This document shows positions 16,210 through 23,202 of a stretch of DNA of 41,481 bases, in pieces. The stretch comes from Candidatus Nomurabacteria bacterium. GTDB lineage: Bacteria; Patescibacteriota; Minisyncoccia; Phycocordibacterales; UBA9973. Each line of letters begins with the position of its first letter. The first letter of the stretch is position 1. Both the position numbers and the translations under genes were made by a program. Under the pieces are notes generated by a model. It saw only the letters and a program-made list of their open reading frames with translations. It ran no database searches and had not been told where the DNA came from. The stretch covers positions 1 through 41,481 of the forward strand of contig CALRAE010000008.1 in the NCBI GenBank assembly GCA_943350445.1, read 5' to 3'.

Positions 16210-16872
16210 TTAGTCTAAATACACAGATGTCGCCTGTGTATTTGTTAATTTTTCTAAAACTTGCACATACATTTGATTCTCTTTTTTTTTAAGTCTACTA
16301 TATAAAGATTCAACATTGTCGTTATCTTCAACTTTTTCAAAAGTTCTTCCTAAAACTGGTCCAAAATCAAAATTTAGCGTTAAAAAATGAATTGAAGATC
16401 CGACGAAGGTGGATTTTTTGTCTAAAAAATTCTTGATGGCTTTGGTAGTGAGCATGCTTTTATTCCAGAGCGCTTGAGTTCTATCAGGATTTTTCACCGC
16501 ACCATCTGTAGTGTCTGGGATAAGTCCAGGGTGCAAATTTAAAATTTTATTTGGAAAAGCTAGAATCACTTCGTCTAAAATAATTTGTTTCCAACCAGCC
16601 AGACAAATATACAATATGTCTTTTTTTGGATTTATTTTTTGTAAAAGTGAAAGCAAGACCTCCTTCTTTGGGCATATTTCTATTTTTAGATTATGCTTTC
16701 TGGCGCGTTCTAGTCCTGGTGCGTTTTCTTTATCAGAAATGACGCCGTAAATTTCAGCATTTATTTTGCCTGATTCAACTCCATTAATAATTGCCTGAAG
16801 GTTCGTGCCTGTACCGGCATCAGAAATCAGAATTGCAATTTTAAGTTTTTTTTTGTTAGTCTTTTGGGACAT
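16210..16872 (-). CDS. purN: Phosphoribosylglycinamide formyltransferase
   Basis: PurN transfers the formyl group of 10-formyl-THF to GAR, step 3 of purine synthesis. The 220-residue protein shows S-D-A-G-T-G-T-N-L-Q-A-I near the N-terminus, the catalytic N-L-H-P-G-L-I-P (Asn and His of N-x-H-P) and S-S-I-H-F-L-T-L-N-F-D-F-G-P-V with the catalytic Asp. It has an insert after the N-x-H-P motif (P-D-T-T-D-G-A-V-K-N-P-D-R-T-Q) relative to E. coli PurN. The start overlaps purF by 17 bases, indicating translational coupling. Confidence 0.9.
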   Translation of the reverse strand: MSQKTNKKKLKIAILISDAGTGTNLQAIINGVESGKINAEIYGVISDKENAPGLERARKHNLKIEICPKKEVLLSLLQKINPKKDILYICLAGWKQIILDEVILAFPNKILNLHPGLIPDTTDGAVKNPDRTQALWNKSMLTTKAIKNFLDKKSTFVGSSIHFLTLNFDFGPVLGRTFEKVEDNDNVESLYSRLKKKENQMYVQVLEKLTNTQATSVYLD

Positions 16873-18313
16873 TGTAATTTATCTCTTTTTTTCTTTCATA
16901 AATCGAAATCGGATACACCCCATCGAAAGATGAAAGTGAGAATTTTGATTTTGGCATTCCGGTCGCTGCCACCATACCCTCAATAGATAAATAAGACAAG
17001 GAAGTCGCCCCAAGAAAATCTCGTATCTGTACCATTGTTTTATGTGAAGCAATTAGCTCAGACTGATTTGGAGTATCAATTCCATAAAAATCAGGAAACT
17101 TGATCGGGGCAGAACTAACCAAGAAATGTACTTCTTTGGCTCCAGCTTCAAAAAGCATCTTTACTATTTGCTTACTGGTTGTGCCGCGGATAATAGAATC
17201 ATCCATGACTCCTATTTTTTTACCCTTGATAACACTCTCGAGTGGGCTCAATTTCATCCTAACTTTTTCTGCCCTCAATTCTTGGGTAGGTTCGATAAAT
17301 GTACGGTTGATGTAACGATTTTTTGCAATTCCCATCTCAAATGGAATACCGGATTCTTCTGCATAGCCTATGGCAGCTGAGATGGCTGATTCTGGCACAG
17401 GAATAATAATATCTATCTCGTTTACTCCATTTCGATGATGTTTTCTGTTTTCCCGAGCGAGCATACGCCCTAGATTCTTTCTGACTTCGTATACAGATTT
17501 CTTTAACATGACACTGTCGTAACGTGCAAAATAGACGAATTCAAAAATATCAAACTTTGGCTTTGGTTTAGCTATTTTCTTACTACTTATGACTATTTTC
17601 TTGCCTACTTTCTTAATAATCACCATCTCTCCAGGCTCTATCTCTCTTATAAATTTAGCCCCTAGAGTATCTAGAGCGCATGTTTCAGAACAGATGATTA
17701 CTTCATCACCCCTTTTACCCAAAACAAGTGGACGAATACCACAAGCATCCCTAAAGCCAACCATTATATTTAACCCAAGTGCCACACAAGAAAATGCTCC
17801 AGTAAACAAAGGATACGCTTTAATTACAGCATCCGAAAGTGAACTTCCCTTTTTCATATAAACGGCGATAGCCAGAGTCATGAGCTGTGAGTCAGACATG
17901 TCCTTGGTTATCTCATTATTCTTTTTTAAAAAATTAACTATTTTAGTAGTACTTGGCAGGTTGCCATTGTGACCCAAAGCAAAAAGATTGTCATATAAAA
18001 ACGGTTGGGCATATTCAACGTTATTCCCACTCGATGTGGAGTAACGATTGTGACCAATCGCTGCGAACCCAGGGAGTTTTTTTAAAATATCTTCAGTATA
18101 AATTTGGCTAACTAGACCTCCATCTTTATATAAACGAAGCTTGGTACCATCAGTGGTCGCAATGCCTGAATGTTCTTGCCCGCGGTGTTGTAAGGCAAAT
18201 AATCCAAAGTATGTCTCTCGGGCGGTTTTATTTATGCCCTCAGTTCCCGCAGAATCACCATTTCCAAAAATCCCAAAGACCGCACACTTTTCATTTAAAT
18301 CTTTATCGTTCAT
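16856..18313 (-). CDS. purF: Amidophosphoribosyltransferase
   Basis: PurF commits PRPP to purine synthesis. The 485-residue protein carries the Ntn-type glutaminase nucleophile C10 (K-C-A-V-F-G-I-F-G), implying removal of a nine-residue propeptide. Glutaminase residues R-G-Q-E-H-S-G-I and the G-H-N-G-N-L loop follow. The phosphoribosyltransferase PRPP loop G-V-M-D-D-S-I-I-R-G-T-T-S lies near 366. There is no obvious Fe-S Cys set. The gene looks intact. It lies 15 bases after the purQ remnant and overlaps purN. TATAAT lies directly against its ATG, too close to serve this start. Confidence 0.93.
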   Translation of the reverse strand: MNDKDLNEKCAVFGIFGNGDSAGTEGINKTARETYFGLFALQHRGQEHSGIATTDGTKLRLYKDGGLVSQIYTEDILKKLPGFAAIGHNRYSTSSGNNVEYAQPFLYDNLFALGHNGNLPSTTKIVNFLKKNNEITKDMSDSQLMTLAIAVYMKKGSSLSDAVIKAYPLFTGAFSCVALGLNIMVGFRDACGIRPLVLGKRGDEVIICSETCALDTLGAKFIREIEPGEMVIIKKVGKKIVISSKKIAKPKPKFDIFEFVYFARYDSVMLKKSVYEVRKNLGRMLARENRKHHRNGVNEIDIIIPVPESAISAAIGYAEESGIPFEMGIAKNRYINRTFIEPTQELRAEKVRMKLSPLESVIKGKKIGVMDDSIIRGTTSKQIVKMLFEAGAKEVHFLVSSAPIKFPDFYGIDTPNQSELIASHKTMVQIRDFLGATSLSYLSIEGMVAATGMPKSKFSLSSFDGVYPISIYERKKEINYNVPKD

Positions 18314-18326
18314 ATTATAAAAAAAT

Positions 18327-18402
18327 AATTAGTACAAAGTTTTCGCCTGCGAGGACTGTCTGAGCGAAGCGAGTTCCGTATCCAGAAAATTTTGTACTAA
18401 TT
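18327..18402. repeat. Palindromic insert at the 3' end of the purQ remnant
   Basis: The 17-base arms AATTAGTACAAAGTTTT (18327-18343) and AAAATTTTGTACTAATT (18386-18402) pair at 16 of 17 positions, the exception being a G-T wobble. The 42-base loop contains GAGGACTGTC and GAGCGAAGCGAG. The element provides the stop codon of the remnant and ends 13 bases before the purF start, so it could also act as an intra-operon hairpin. Confidence 0.7.
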
Positions 18403-18754
18403 GTTTTTTAAAGTAATTAATCGCGTTTTTAAAAATCTGTAATCCTGCTCTTTTTTTAGAAAACTTCTTATTCATCTGCCACAACGGACTCTGGTGAGAA
18501 AACATCGCTCTCTCTGGGTGTGGCATCATCCCTAAGACCCTCCCATTATATGCCAAAACACCCGCAATGTCATGGTCTGAACCGTTAGGATTGTGTTCTA
18601 AATTTTGATACTTGGTTATAGCACCTTTTGTATACTTAAAAGCTATTTCTTTATCTTTACTCATCTTAGAGTATTCTTTTTTGGAAATTACATAGCGTCC
18701 TTCGCCGTGCGCTATCGGTAGGGATATCTTTTTAATACCCTTGAGCCAATTTTT
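18329..18754 (-). pseudogene. purQ: FGAM synthase glutaminase subunit (PurQ / PurL C-terminus), C-terminal remnant
   Basis: The frame is open from just after a TAG at 18755-18757 to the stop at 18329, about 141 codons. It contains the end of a PurQ-type class I glutamine amidotransferase: L-P-I-A-H-G-E-G-R-Y-V, then N-P-N-G-S-D-H-D-I-A-G-V and V-L-G-M-M-P-H-P-E-R-A-M, with the catalytic His and Glu of P-H-P-E. The nucleophile Cys half is missing. The last ~25 codons and the stop are supplied by a palindromic insert (18327-18402). An ATG at 18664 would start only 111 residues. No purL, purM or other partner is nearby. Remnant status is inferred from missing domains. Confidence 0.75.
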
Positions 18755-18968
18755 CTAGTTATTTTTTGGAAAAATTAGAATAAATAAGGTAAGAATCTAT
18801 CTGCTTAGCCCCACCCTTTAGCATCACATAGATCCGTGAAATCATATAGACCTATTATATTATATGGTTACTAAAGACAAATACGGTCTTCTGTGTTGCT
18901 TTTTATCTTATTTATGTTACTATTATGGCGAATTTCATTGTTCTCCGAAACATTCTCACCATCACAAA

Positions 18969-19517
18969 ATGACACCTTACTTAAATCTGTCGAGCTTTGC
19001 TGGTGGTGGTAAAACCACTGTCGCAAAGTTGCTAATTGCAAATTACAGTTGCGTTGTGATTCCAAAAATCACGACACGATCCCGTCGCAAGACGGAAGAA
19101 ATTCCAGAATACATTTATGTATCTCAGGAGGAATTTGTATATCGAGAGAGAAAAGGACATTTCCTCTCAGTAACTAGAAATGGTGACTTCTTTCACGCCA
19201 TTCCCTGTATAGAATACTGGCCAGTAGTCCCTGCTGGCACAGAGCTGATTCTGTCCTTATTTGGATCAGAATCCAGAATTGTGCAGAGGCAAGTTCCACA
19301 TATGAAGCTTTGTTTTATTAGTTGCCGAAACAAACACCTACTCTATGAGAGGTTGCTCCACCGATGTGAAATCGATGGTGGCAACTTTAAAGAAAAGTGG
19401 GTAAAAAATGAAAGATACTTTGCTACAGCCATTGAAGATCAATACGACTTCGTGGTTTATAATGACACAACTCCAGAGGAATGTGTCGAACAAATAAGAA
19501 AACTCATCAAACGCTGA
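18969..19517 (+). CDS. P-loop kinase of the guanylate-kinase-like type
   Basis: From ATG 18969 the product is 182 residues with an N-terminal P-loop S-F-A-G-G-G-K-T-T. A guanylate-kinase-like segment follows, P-K-I-T-T-R-S-R-R-K-T-E-E-I-P-E-Y-I-Y-V-S (compare T-T-R-x-P-R-x-G-E-x-x-G-x-x-Y-x-F-V-S in GMP kinase). The lid region and C-terminal helices look degenerate relative to Gmk, so the substrate may not be GMP. The frame continues up to ATG 18864, and a TATTAT lies 5 bases before that codon. The extra 35 residues, Cys/Tyr/His-rich, do not look like a conserved domain. Codon use looks richer in G/C than its neighbours, so recent transfer is possible. Confidence 0.55.
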   Translation: MTPYLNLSSFAGGGKTTVAKLLIANYSCVVIPKITTRSRRKTEEIPEYIYVSQEEFVYRERKGHFLSVTRNGDFFHAIPCIEYWPVVPAGTELILSLFGSESRIVQRQVPHMKLCFISCRNKHLLYERLLHRCEIDGGNFKEKWVKNERYFATAIEDQYDFVVYNDTTPEECVEQIRKLIKR

Positions 19518-19604
19518 TATCGTAATATCCGAGTAGTCCACGATACGGATGTTGTTTCAGAATGTAGTTCTGACTGACGAGCTCAAAAGAGCGAAACAAT
19601 TCTA

Positions 19605-20165
19605 TTATATATTTTTTAGATAGTTCAAGACGTGTGGCAACTCATGGGTTGGTACAAATCGATGGAATAAAGACATATCCTCCTTTTTTAGATTTGATAA
19701 AAATTCAAAAGAAAATTTATTAAAACCATCAGTTTCTTTAGGATCTGCTTTTATTTCTACTTCAGTTATTGATTTTTTGTAAATATATACTGATCTAGTA
19801 AAATTATTTATTTTTGCTCTATGTTTATGCTCTGAAAGACCTCGAAATTTAATAAGCAAGCATAGATCCTCTGGGGATACAGAAATTCCTGATTCTTCTT
19901 TTGTCTCTCGAACGGCTGCAGTAATATAATCTTCATCTTTATCTACATGACCTCCTATAGATGCATCAAACAAGCCTGCTGATGATTTATGTGCAGCACT
20001 TTTTGGAAAATATAAATTTTTATCTTTATCGAAAAGCCAAACATGCACTTCGCGGTGTAGTAAACCCAATTGATGTATCTCAGATCGCAGTCTCGACTCT
20101 ATGACCACATCTTCTTCGTTTACCACATCAAGAAATTCTTTATTTTCGGAATTTAAATTAATCAT
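19605..20165 (-). CDS. Nudix hydrolase, IPP-isomerase-like subgroup
   Basis: The 186-residue protein has a complete Nudix box: G-H-V-D-K-D-E then seven residues and R-E-T-K-E-E-S-G-I (GX5EX7REUXEEXGU), near residues 72-94. H-R-E-V-H-V-W-L-F near the N-terminus is like the IDI/YfcD-type Nudix proteins. These hydrolyse nucleoside diphosphate derivatives or isomerise IPP; this one lacks enough evidence for either. TATAAT (20174-20179, minus strand) ends 8 bases before the start codon. Confidence 0.8.
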   Translation of the reverse strand: MINLNSENKEFLDVVNEEDVVIESRLRSEIHQLGLLHREVHVWLFDKDKNLYFPKSAAHKSSAGLFDASIGGHVDKDEDYITAAVRETKEESGISVSPEDLCLLIKFRGLSEHKHRAKINNFTRSVYIYKKSITEVEIKADPKETDGFNKFSFEFLSNLKKEDMSLFHRFVPTHELPHVLNYLKNI

Positions 20166-20234
20166 GCATGGATATTATACTGGAAAAGTATAATATAGCA
20201 AAAATAACGAATTTACGTTAATATAGCTTGTAAT

Positions 20235-20777
20235 ATGAAGTTTATTTTTGATTTTGATGATGTGTTGTTCCACAGCACTCCAAGATTTAAAGAGCACTTG
20301 CGAGTTTCTTTAGAAAAAGCGGGTATTCCTCGCATGGAAGTAGAAAAATACACTGAAAGCCTTAAAGGTAAAGGTTTTTCACTGAAAGAATTTTTAAACA
20401 AGTTTTCTGTGAATTTGGATTGGTATGAAGAAATACTTAGAAATAGCGAGGAATTTATAAATCAGGATTTATTTAAAATAATAAGAAAACTCGGGCGGAA
20501 AAATTGCTACATTGTAAGTTATGGCAATGAAGAATTTCAATTAGATAAAATAAAGAAAGCTGGCATTGAAGCGTTTTTTTTAGAAATTATTGTGGTACCT
20601 GAAAGTAAAAAGGGGGAGATAGAAAAAATATGTGCTAAACATAAAGATGAACAAGTTATATTTATTGATGATAAGATCAAAAATCTTGAAAACTTAGACC
20701 TGAAAAAATATCCAAATCTAAAAACTATTCTATACGATGAACAAGGTCTTGAGAAATTTAAATCTATTTTATTATAG
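20235..20777 (+). CDS. HAD-superfamily hydrolase
   Basis: The 180-residue protein begins M-K-F-I-F-D-F-D-D-V with the nucleophile D6 and D8 of motif I. A Ser in V-S-Y-G-N (motif II position) follows, then a Lys in E-S-K-K-G and F-I-D-D-K (motif IV) near 140. A helical cap of about 75 residues is inserted after motif I. Substrate is unknown. The 3' end overlaps the DUF2914 gene by 14 bases (convergent). Confidence 0.75.
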   Translation: MKFIFDFDDVLFHSTPRFKEHLRVSLEKAGIPRMEVEKYTESLKGKGFSLKEFLNKFSVNLDWYEEILRNSEEFINQDLFKIIRKLGRKNCYIVSYGNEEFQLDKIKKAGIEAFFLEIIVVPESKKGEIEKICAKHKDEQVIFIDDKIKNLENLDLKKYPNLKTILYDEQGLEKFKSILL

Positions 20778-21849
20778 TCTTAAGAATGGGATCAAAATCA
20801 ACTAGAATAACATTAAATCTTAAACGTCCAATGATTTGCCCTGATTCTGTTTTGATATTTACTCGCCATCTACCAGGTGCTAAATCTGAACGGGTGGAAT
20901 AGGTCCGGAATCCTCCGTCTCGTCCACCGATGACCGGTAAGTTGACGAGACGCTCTGTCTTCCATTCTTCTGATACCTCATTTAAATGTTGCCACTCATG
21001 GACAATGCTAATGTTTAAATTTTTTGGAGAGAAAATAGCACTAAATGCGTAAACGGATTTCCCGACCACATGCTTAAAGTCAGGATAGGGATTGAAATAA
21101 TTACCCCAACCATGGTCTTCATAAGTAACCTTATAGTTTTCATTTTCTCTTTGCATCGAGTGATAAACACCGGCGTCTTTTAGTGATAGAGGTATTGGTG
21201 GAATCAGATTGTTGAAATATAGAAAATTTACCAAAAGTAAGACGCTTAAGATAAGGAAAAACACCAGCCTTTTACTTTTATCAAATTTATCTTTATTAAA
21301 ATAAAATAAAATTTTTATAAAAATTCTTATCGCAATCAGACTAACCACCCCAGAAAGTATGAAAACCCATGACCCTATTTTATGAAGTAAAACTGGAACC
21401 AGAAAGATAGCAAACCAATAAATCGAAAGAAAGAATAAGCTAATTTGGAAACTAAGCCTCACATAGTGCTTTTTTAGGAATTCATTTGCGATAAAAATAA
21501 GAGCAAGTAGAGCTATAAATGGCCATGCCACCATAATATCTGCACTTCTAAAATAGAGAATTAAATAAGCTGAAAATATTCCTCCGAAGGCAAACTGTAA
21601 GATGTTTACATACCAAAAATGAGCCTTGCTTGGATCCCTCTCATCACCCTCCTCACTATGCTTTGTGTGAGTCAGAATAATGAAAATACCAATCAAAATT
21701 AAGTAAGCTATAATCCAGAGATTTTCCCAAAGCGCATCTACACGTTTTAAAGTGAAAGCATCAAAAATAAACCCTCCTACAAGAAAGAGGGATGAAATAC
21801 GGTGTTCAAAACGACCATAAAATTTTTGAAGTGAGCTTATTAAAAACAT
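20764..21849 (-). CDS. Polytopic membrane protein with C-terminal DUF2914 domain
   Basis: The 361-residue protein has about eight membrane helices in its first 225 residues. The soluble C-terminal domain ends in G-G-R-D-G-G-F-R-T-Y-S-T-R-S-D-L-A-P-G-R-W-R-V-N-I, matching the DUF2914 pattern (G-G-x-x-G-x-R-T-x-S-x-K ... G-x-W-R-V). DUF2914 has no known function; the soluble part probably lies outside the membrane. Extended -10 TGC-TATAAT (21856-21861, minus strand) ends 6 bases before the ATG. Confidence 0.7.
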   Translation of the reverse strand: MFLISSLQKFYGRFEHRISSLFLVGGFIFDAFTLKRVDALWENLWIIAYLILIGIFIILTHTKHSEEGDERDPSKAHFWYVNILQFAFGGIFSAYLILYFRSADIMVAWPFIALLALIFIANEFLKKHYVRLSFQISLFFLSIYWFAIFLVPVLLHKIGSWVFILSGVVSLIAIRIFIKILFYFNKDKFDKSKRLVFFLILSVLLLVNFLYFNNLIPPIPLSLKDAGVYHSMQRENENYKVTYEDHGWGNYFNPYPDFKHVVGKSVYAFSAIFSPKNLNISIVHEWQHLNEVSEEWKTERLVNLPVIGGRDGGFRTYSTRSDLAPGRWRVNIKTESGQIIGRLRFNVILVDFDPILKTIIK

Positions 21850-21861
21850 TTTTTAATTATA
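21850..21861 (-). promoter_or_regulatory. Predicted leaderless promoter of the DUF2914 gene
   Basis: TATAAT preceded by TGC, with six bases (TAAAAA) between the hexamer and ATG 21849. It is one of the cleanest examples of the recurring -10/start-codon arrangement. Confidence 0.5.
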
Positions 21862-21893
21862 GCAAAAAGTTTTGCATGTGGTATTATTTATAT

Positions 21894-22346
21894 TTATGGA
21901 TCTAAGTTATTCTCTTTGATTATTCTTTGAACAGCTTCAAATTTATCATCTGCATTGGTAACTACTTCATTAAAAATATTTTCCAATCCATACTCTTTTA
22001 CCTCAGGAAGTAATGTTTCTGGGAAATCAGAACTTACGACAGCGAGAAAATAACCACTTTCCTTATATTTATGTAAGAGTTTTACCATTTCAGAAAATGG
22101 GGCTGATTTTGGGCAGTCTTTATCTAATTGAATTTCTGAAAAAAATTTGACTCGATCCCTTTCGCTATAACCTTCAGGTAAGTATTTTTGATAAAAAAGA
22201 GCGGGTGGCTGTTTCCAATTTTCTCTAAATTCCGCTAGGCTTATTTTTCCAACGTTATATTTTTAAAATATTTTGTTAGTGATCCAAAGTTGACCCGTAA
22301 CAGTATCCCTTACTACACCCGACCAATCAAAAATTACAGCTTTCAT
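21894..22346 (-). pseudogene. Broken HAD-family hydrolase gene
   Basis: Reading from ATG 22346 gives M-K-A-V-I-F-D-W-S-G-V-V-R-D-T (HAD motif I) and then an in-frame TAA at codon 28 (22263-22265). The same frame continues for 122 codons with a HAD cap, V-V-S-S-D-F-P (motif II) and G-L-E-N-I-F-N-E-V-V-T. It stops at N-N-L-D-P, just where motif IV (F-I-G-D-x) should follow. So there is one internal stop and the loss of the last ~50 residues. ATG 22088 could start only a fragment. A TATACT -10 6 bases before ATG 22346 is still present. A sequencing error at the TAA is possible but would not explain the missing end. Confidence 0.75.
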
Positions 22347-22368
22347 ATATTCAGTATATCAAATTTCC

Positions 22369-22674
22369 TTAGATAAATTTATGGATTCCCAATTGAACAA
22401 CATGCTGCACTAATCCAAATATCATTAAAAATAAAAAAGCTCCAGCGAAAGATTGACCTAGTACTTTTGAAATCAATACTATTGCAACAATAATTGCAAT
22501 AAGCCAACCAATAATTCCAACATAAATTGGAATAAAGCTTAATACTGGGAGAGCGATAGCTAATACTAATGCTCTTAACCAATTATTTTGATCCTTTGAG
22601 TTAAACGCTGAAAGATAGACAAGTAACAAAACAAAAAGGATTCCAATTTCAATAAATAAATTTGTTGTTAACAT
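22369..22674 (-). CDS. Small membrane protein, three predicted helices
   Basis: The 101-residue hydrophobic product has helices at about 6-23, 34-72 (probably two spans) and 77-96. No recognised motif. TAAAAT (22681-22686, minus strand) ends 6 bases before ATG 22674. Function unknown; neighbours are a broken HAD gene and a GIY-YIG gene, which do not suggest a pathway. Confidence 0.55.
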   Translation of the reverse strand: MLTTNLFIEIGILFVLLLVYLSAFNSKDQNNWLRALVLAIALPVLSFIPIYVGIIGWLIAIIVAIVLISKVLGQSFAGAFLFLMIFGLVQHVVQLGIHKFI

Positions 22675-22753
22675 AGGGTTATTTTACACTGAATTATATT
22701 TTTATCCAAGATGCGCATGGTCATTCCAACCAAAGTAATTTTTTTTCATAGAT

Positions 22754-22993
22754 TTATTTATTAAGTAACTCCAGCTTCTTTTCTCTTTTCCAGCCTTTAA
22801 TCTGAGCTTCTCTTTTTAAAGCTGAAGATCTATCTGCGTGTTCTTCTTTATACACTATTCGAACAACTTCTTTAGAGCTTGTATAATGCCCACCCATTCC
22901 GTTTTTGTGTTCATTAAACCTACGATCAAGATCGTTTGTGATTCCAGTATAAAGCGACTTATCTTTACATTCAATAATATATACAAAATACAT
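22754..22993 (-). CDS. GIY-YIG domain protein (UPF0213/YhbQ-like nuclease fold)
   Basis: The 79-residue single-domain protein has V-Y-I-I-E-C (GIY equivalent), L-Y-T-G-I-T-N-D-L-D-R-R (YIG equivalent with the catalytic Arg), H-K-N-G and the C-terminal E-A-Q-I-K-G-W-K-R-E-K-K-L-E-L. This matches the small URI/YhbQ group. Such proteins have a nuclease fold but an unclear cellular role. It starts just beside a CCCTTCGACAAGCTCAGG-type repeat. Confidence 0.85.
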   Translation of the reverse strand: MYFVYIIECKDKSLYTGITNDLDRRFNEHKNGMGGHYTSSKEVVRIVYKEEHADRSSALKREAQIKGWKREKKLELLNK

Positions 22994-22998
22994 ATACG

Positions 22999-23074
22999 CC
23001 CTTCGACAAGCTCAGGACACTTCAGCTCGCGTGCAAAAAAGGATTGCACTGATCGAGTAAAGCGAGCCGAAGTG
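22999..23074. repeat. Self-complementary repeat abutting tRNA-Gln
   Basis: CACTTCAGCTCGC (23018-23030) pairs with GCGAGCCGAAGTG (23062-23074) at 12 of 13 positions. An inner stem GTGCAA/TTGCAC (23031-23036, 23044-23049) is nested inside. The left flank is CCCTTCGACAAGCTCAGG, a motif seen in dispersed repeats of many bacteria. The element ends exactly at the tRNA discriminator base. Confidence 0.65.
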
Positions 23075-23145
23075 CTGGGAGACCTGGATTCGAACCAAGA
23101 TAACCTCCTTCAAAGGGAGGTGTCCTACCATTAGACGATCTCCCA
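23075..23145 (-). tRNA. tRNA-Gln (anticodon TTG)
   Basis: A cloverleaf of 71 bases: acceptor TGGGAGA/TCTCCCA, anticodon stem CCTCC/GGAGG around loop CTTTGAA (anticodon TTG at loop positions 3-5), T-arm with GGTTCGAATCC, discriminator G73 as usual for tRNA-Gln. CCA is not encoded (CAC follows). It lies upstream of GIY-YIG and downstream of dnaX on the same strand. Confidence 0.92.
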
Positions 23146-23202
23146 ATAGGTAGAAAACACTATCATTTATAACACAAATCTCATTAAAAATACAGGTTTA
23201 AA

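Noticed and set aside
19518-19604. Structured RNA or terminator after the P-loop kinase
   Set aside because: TTGTTTC/GAAACAA and GCTC/GAGC pairings exist but no T-run, no conserved motif and poor overall folding by eye.
21894-22346. Alternative genetic code explaining the internal stop in the HAD gene
   Set aside because: The internal codon is TAA, which also ends many intact genes here, and the gene lacks its C-terminus as well.
22705-22749. 15-codon minus-strand peptide next to the GIY-YIG gene
   Set aside because: Too short to separate from chance; no supporting promoter or homology.
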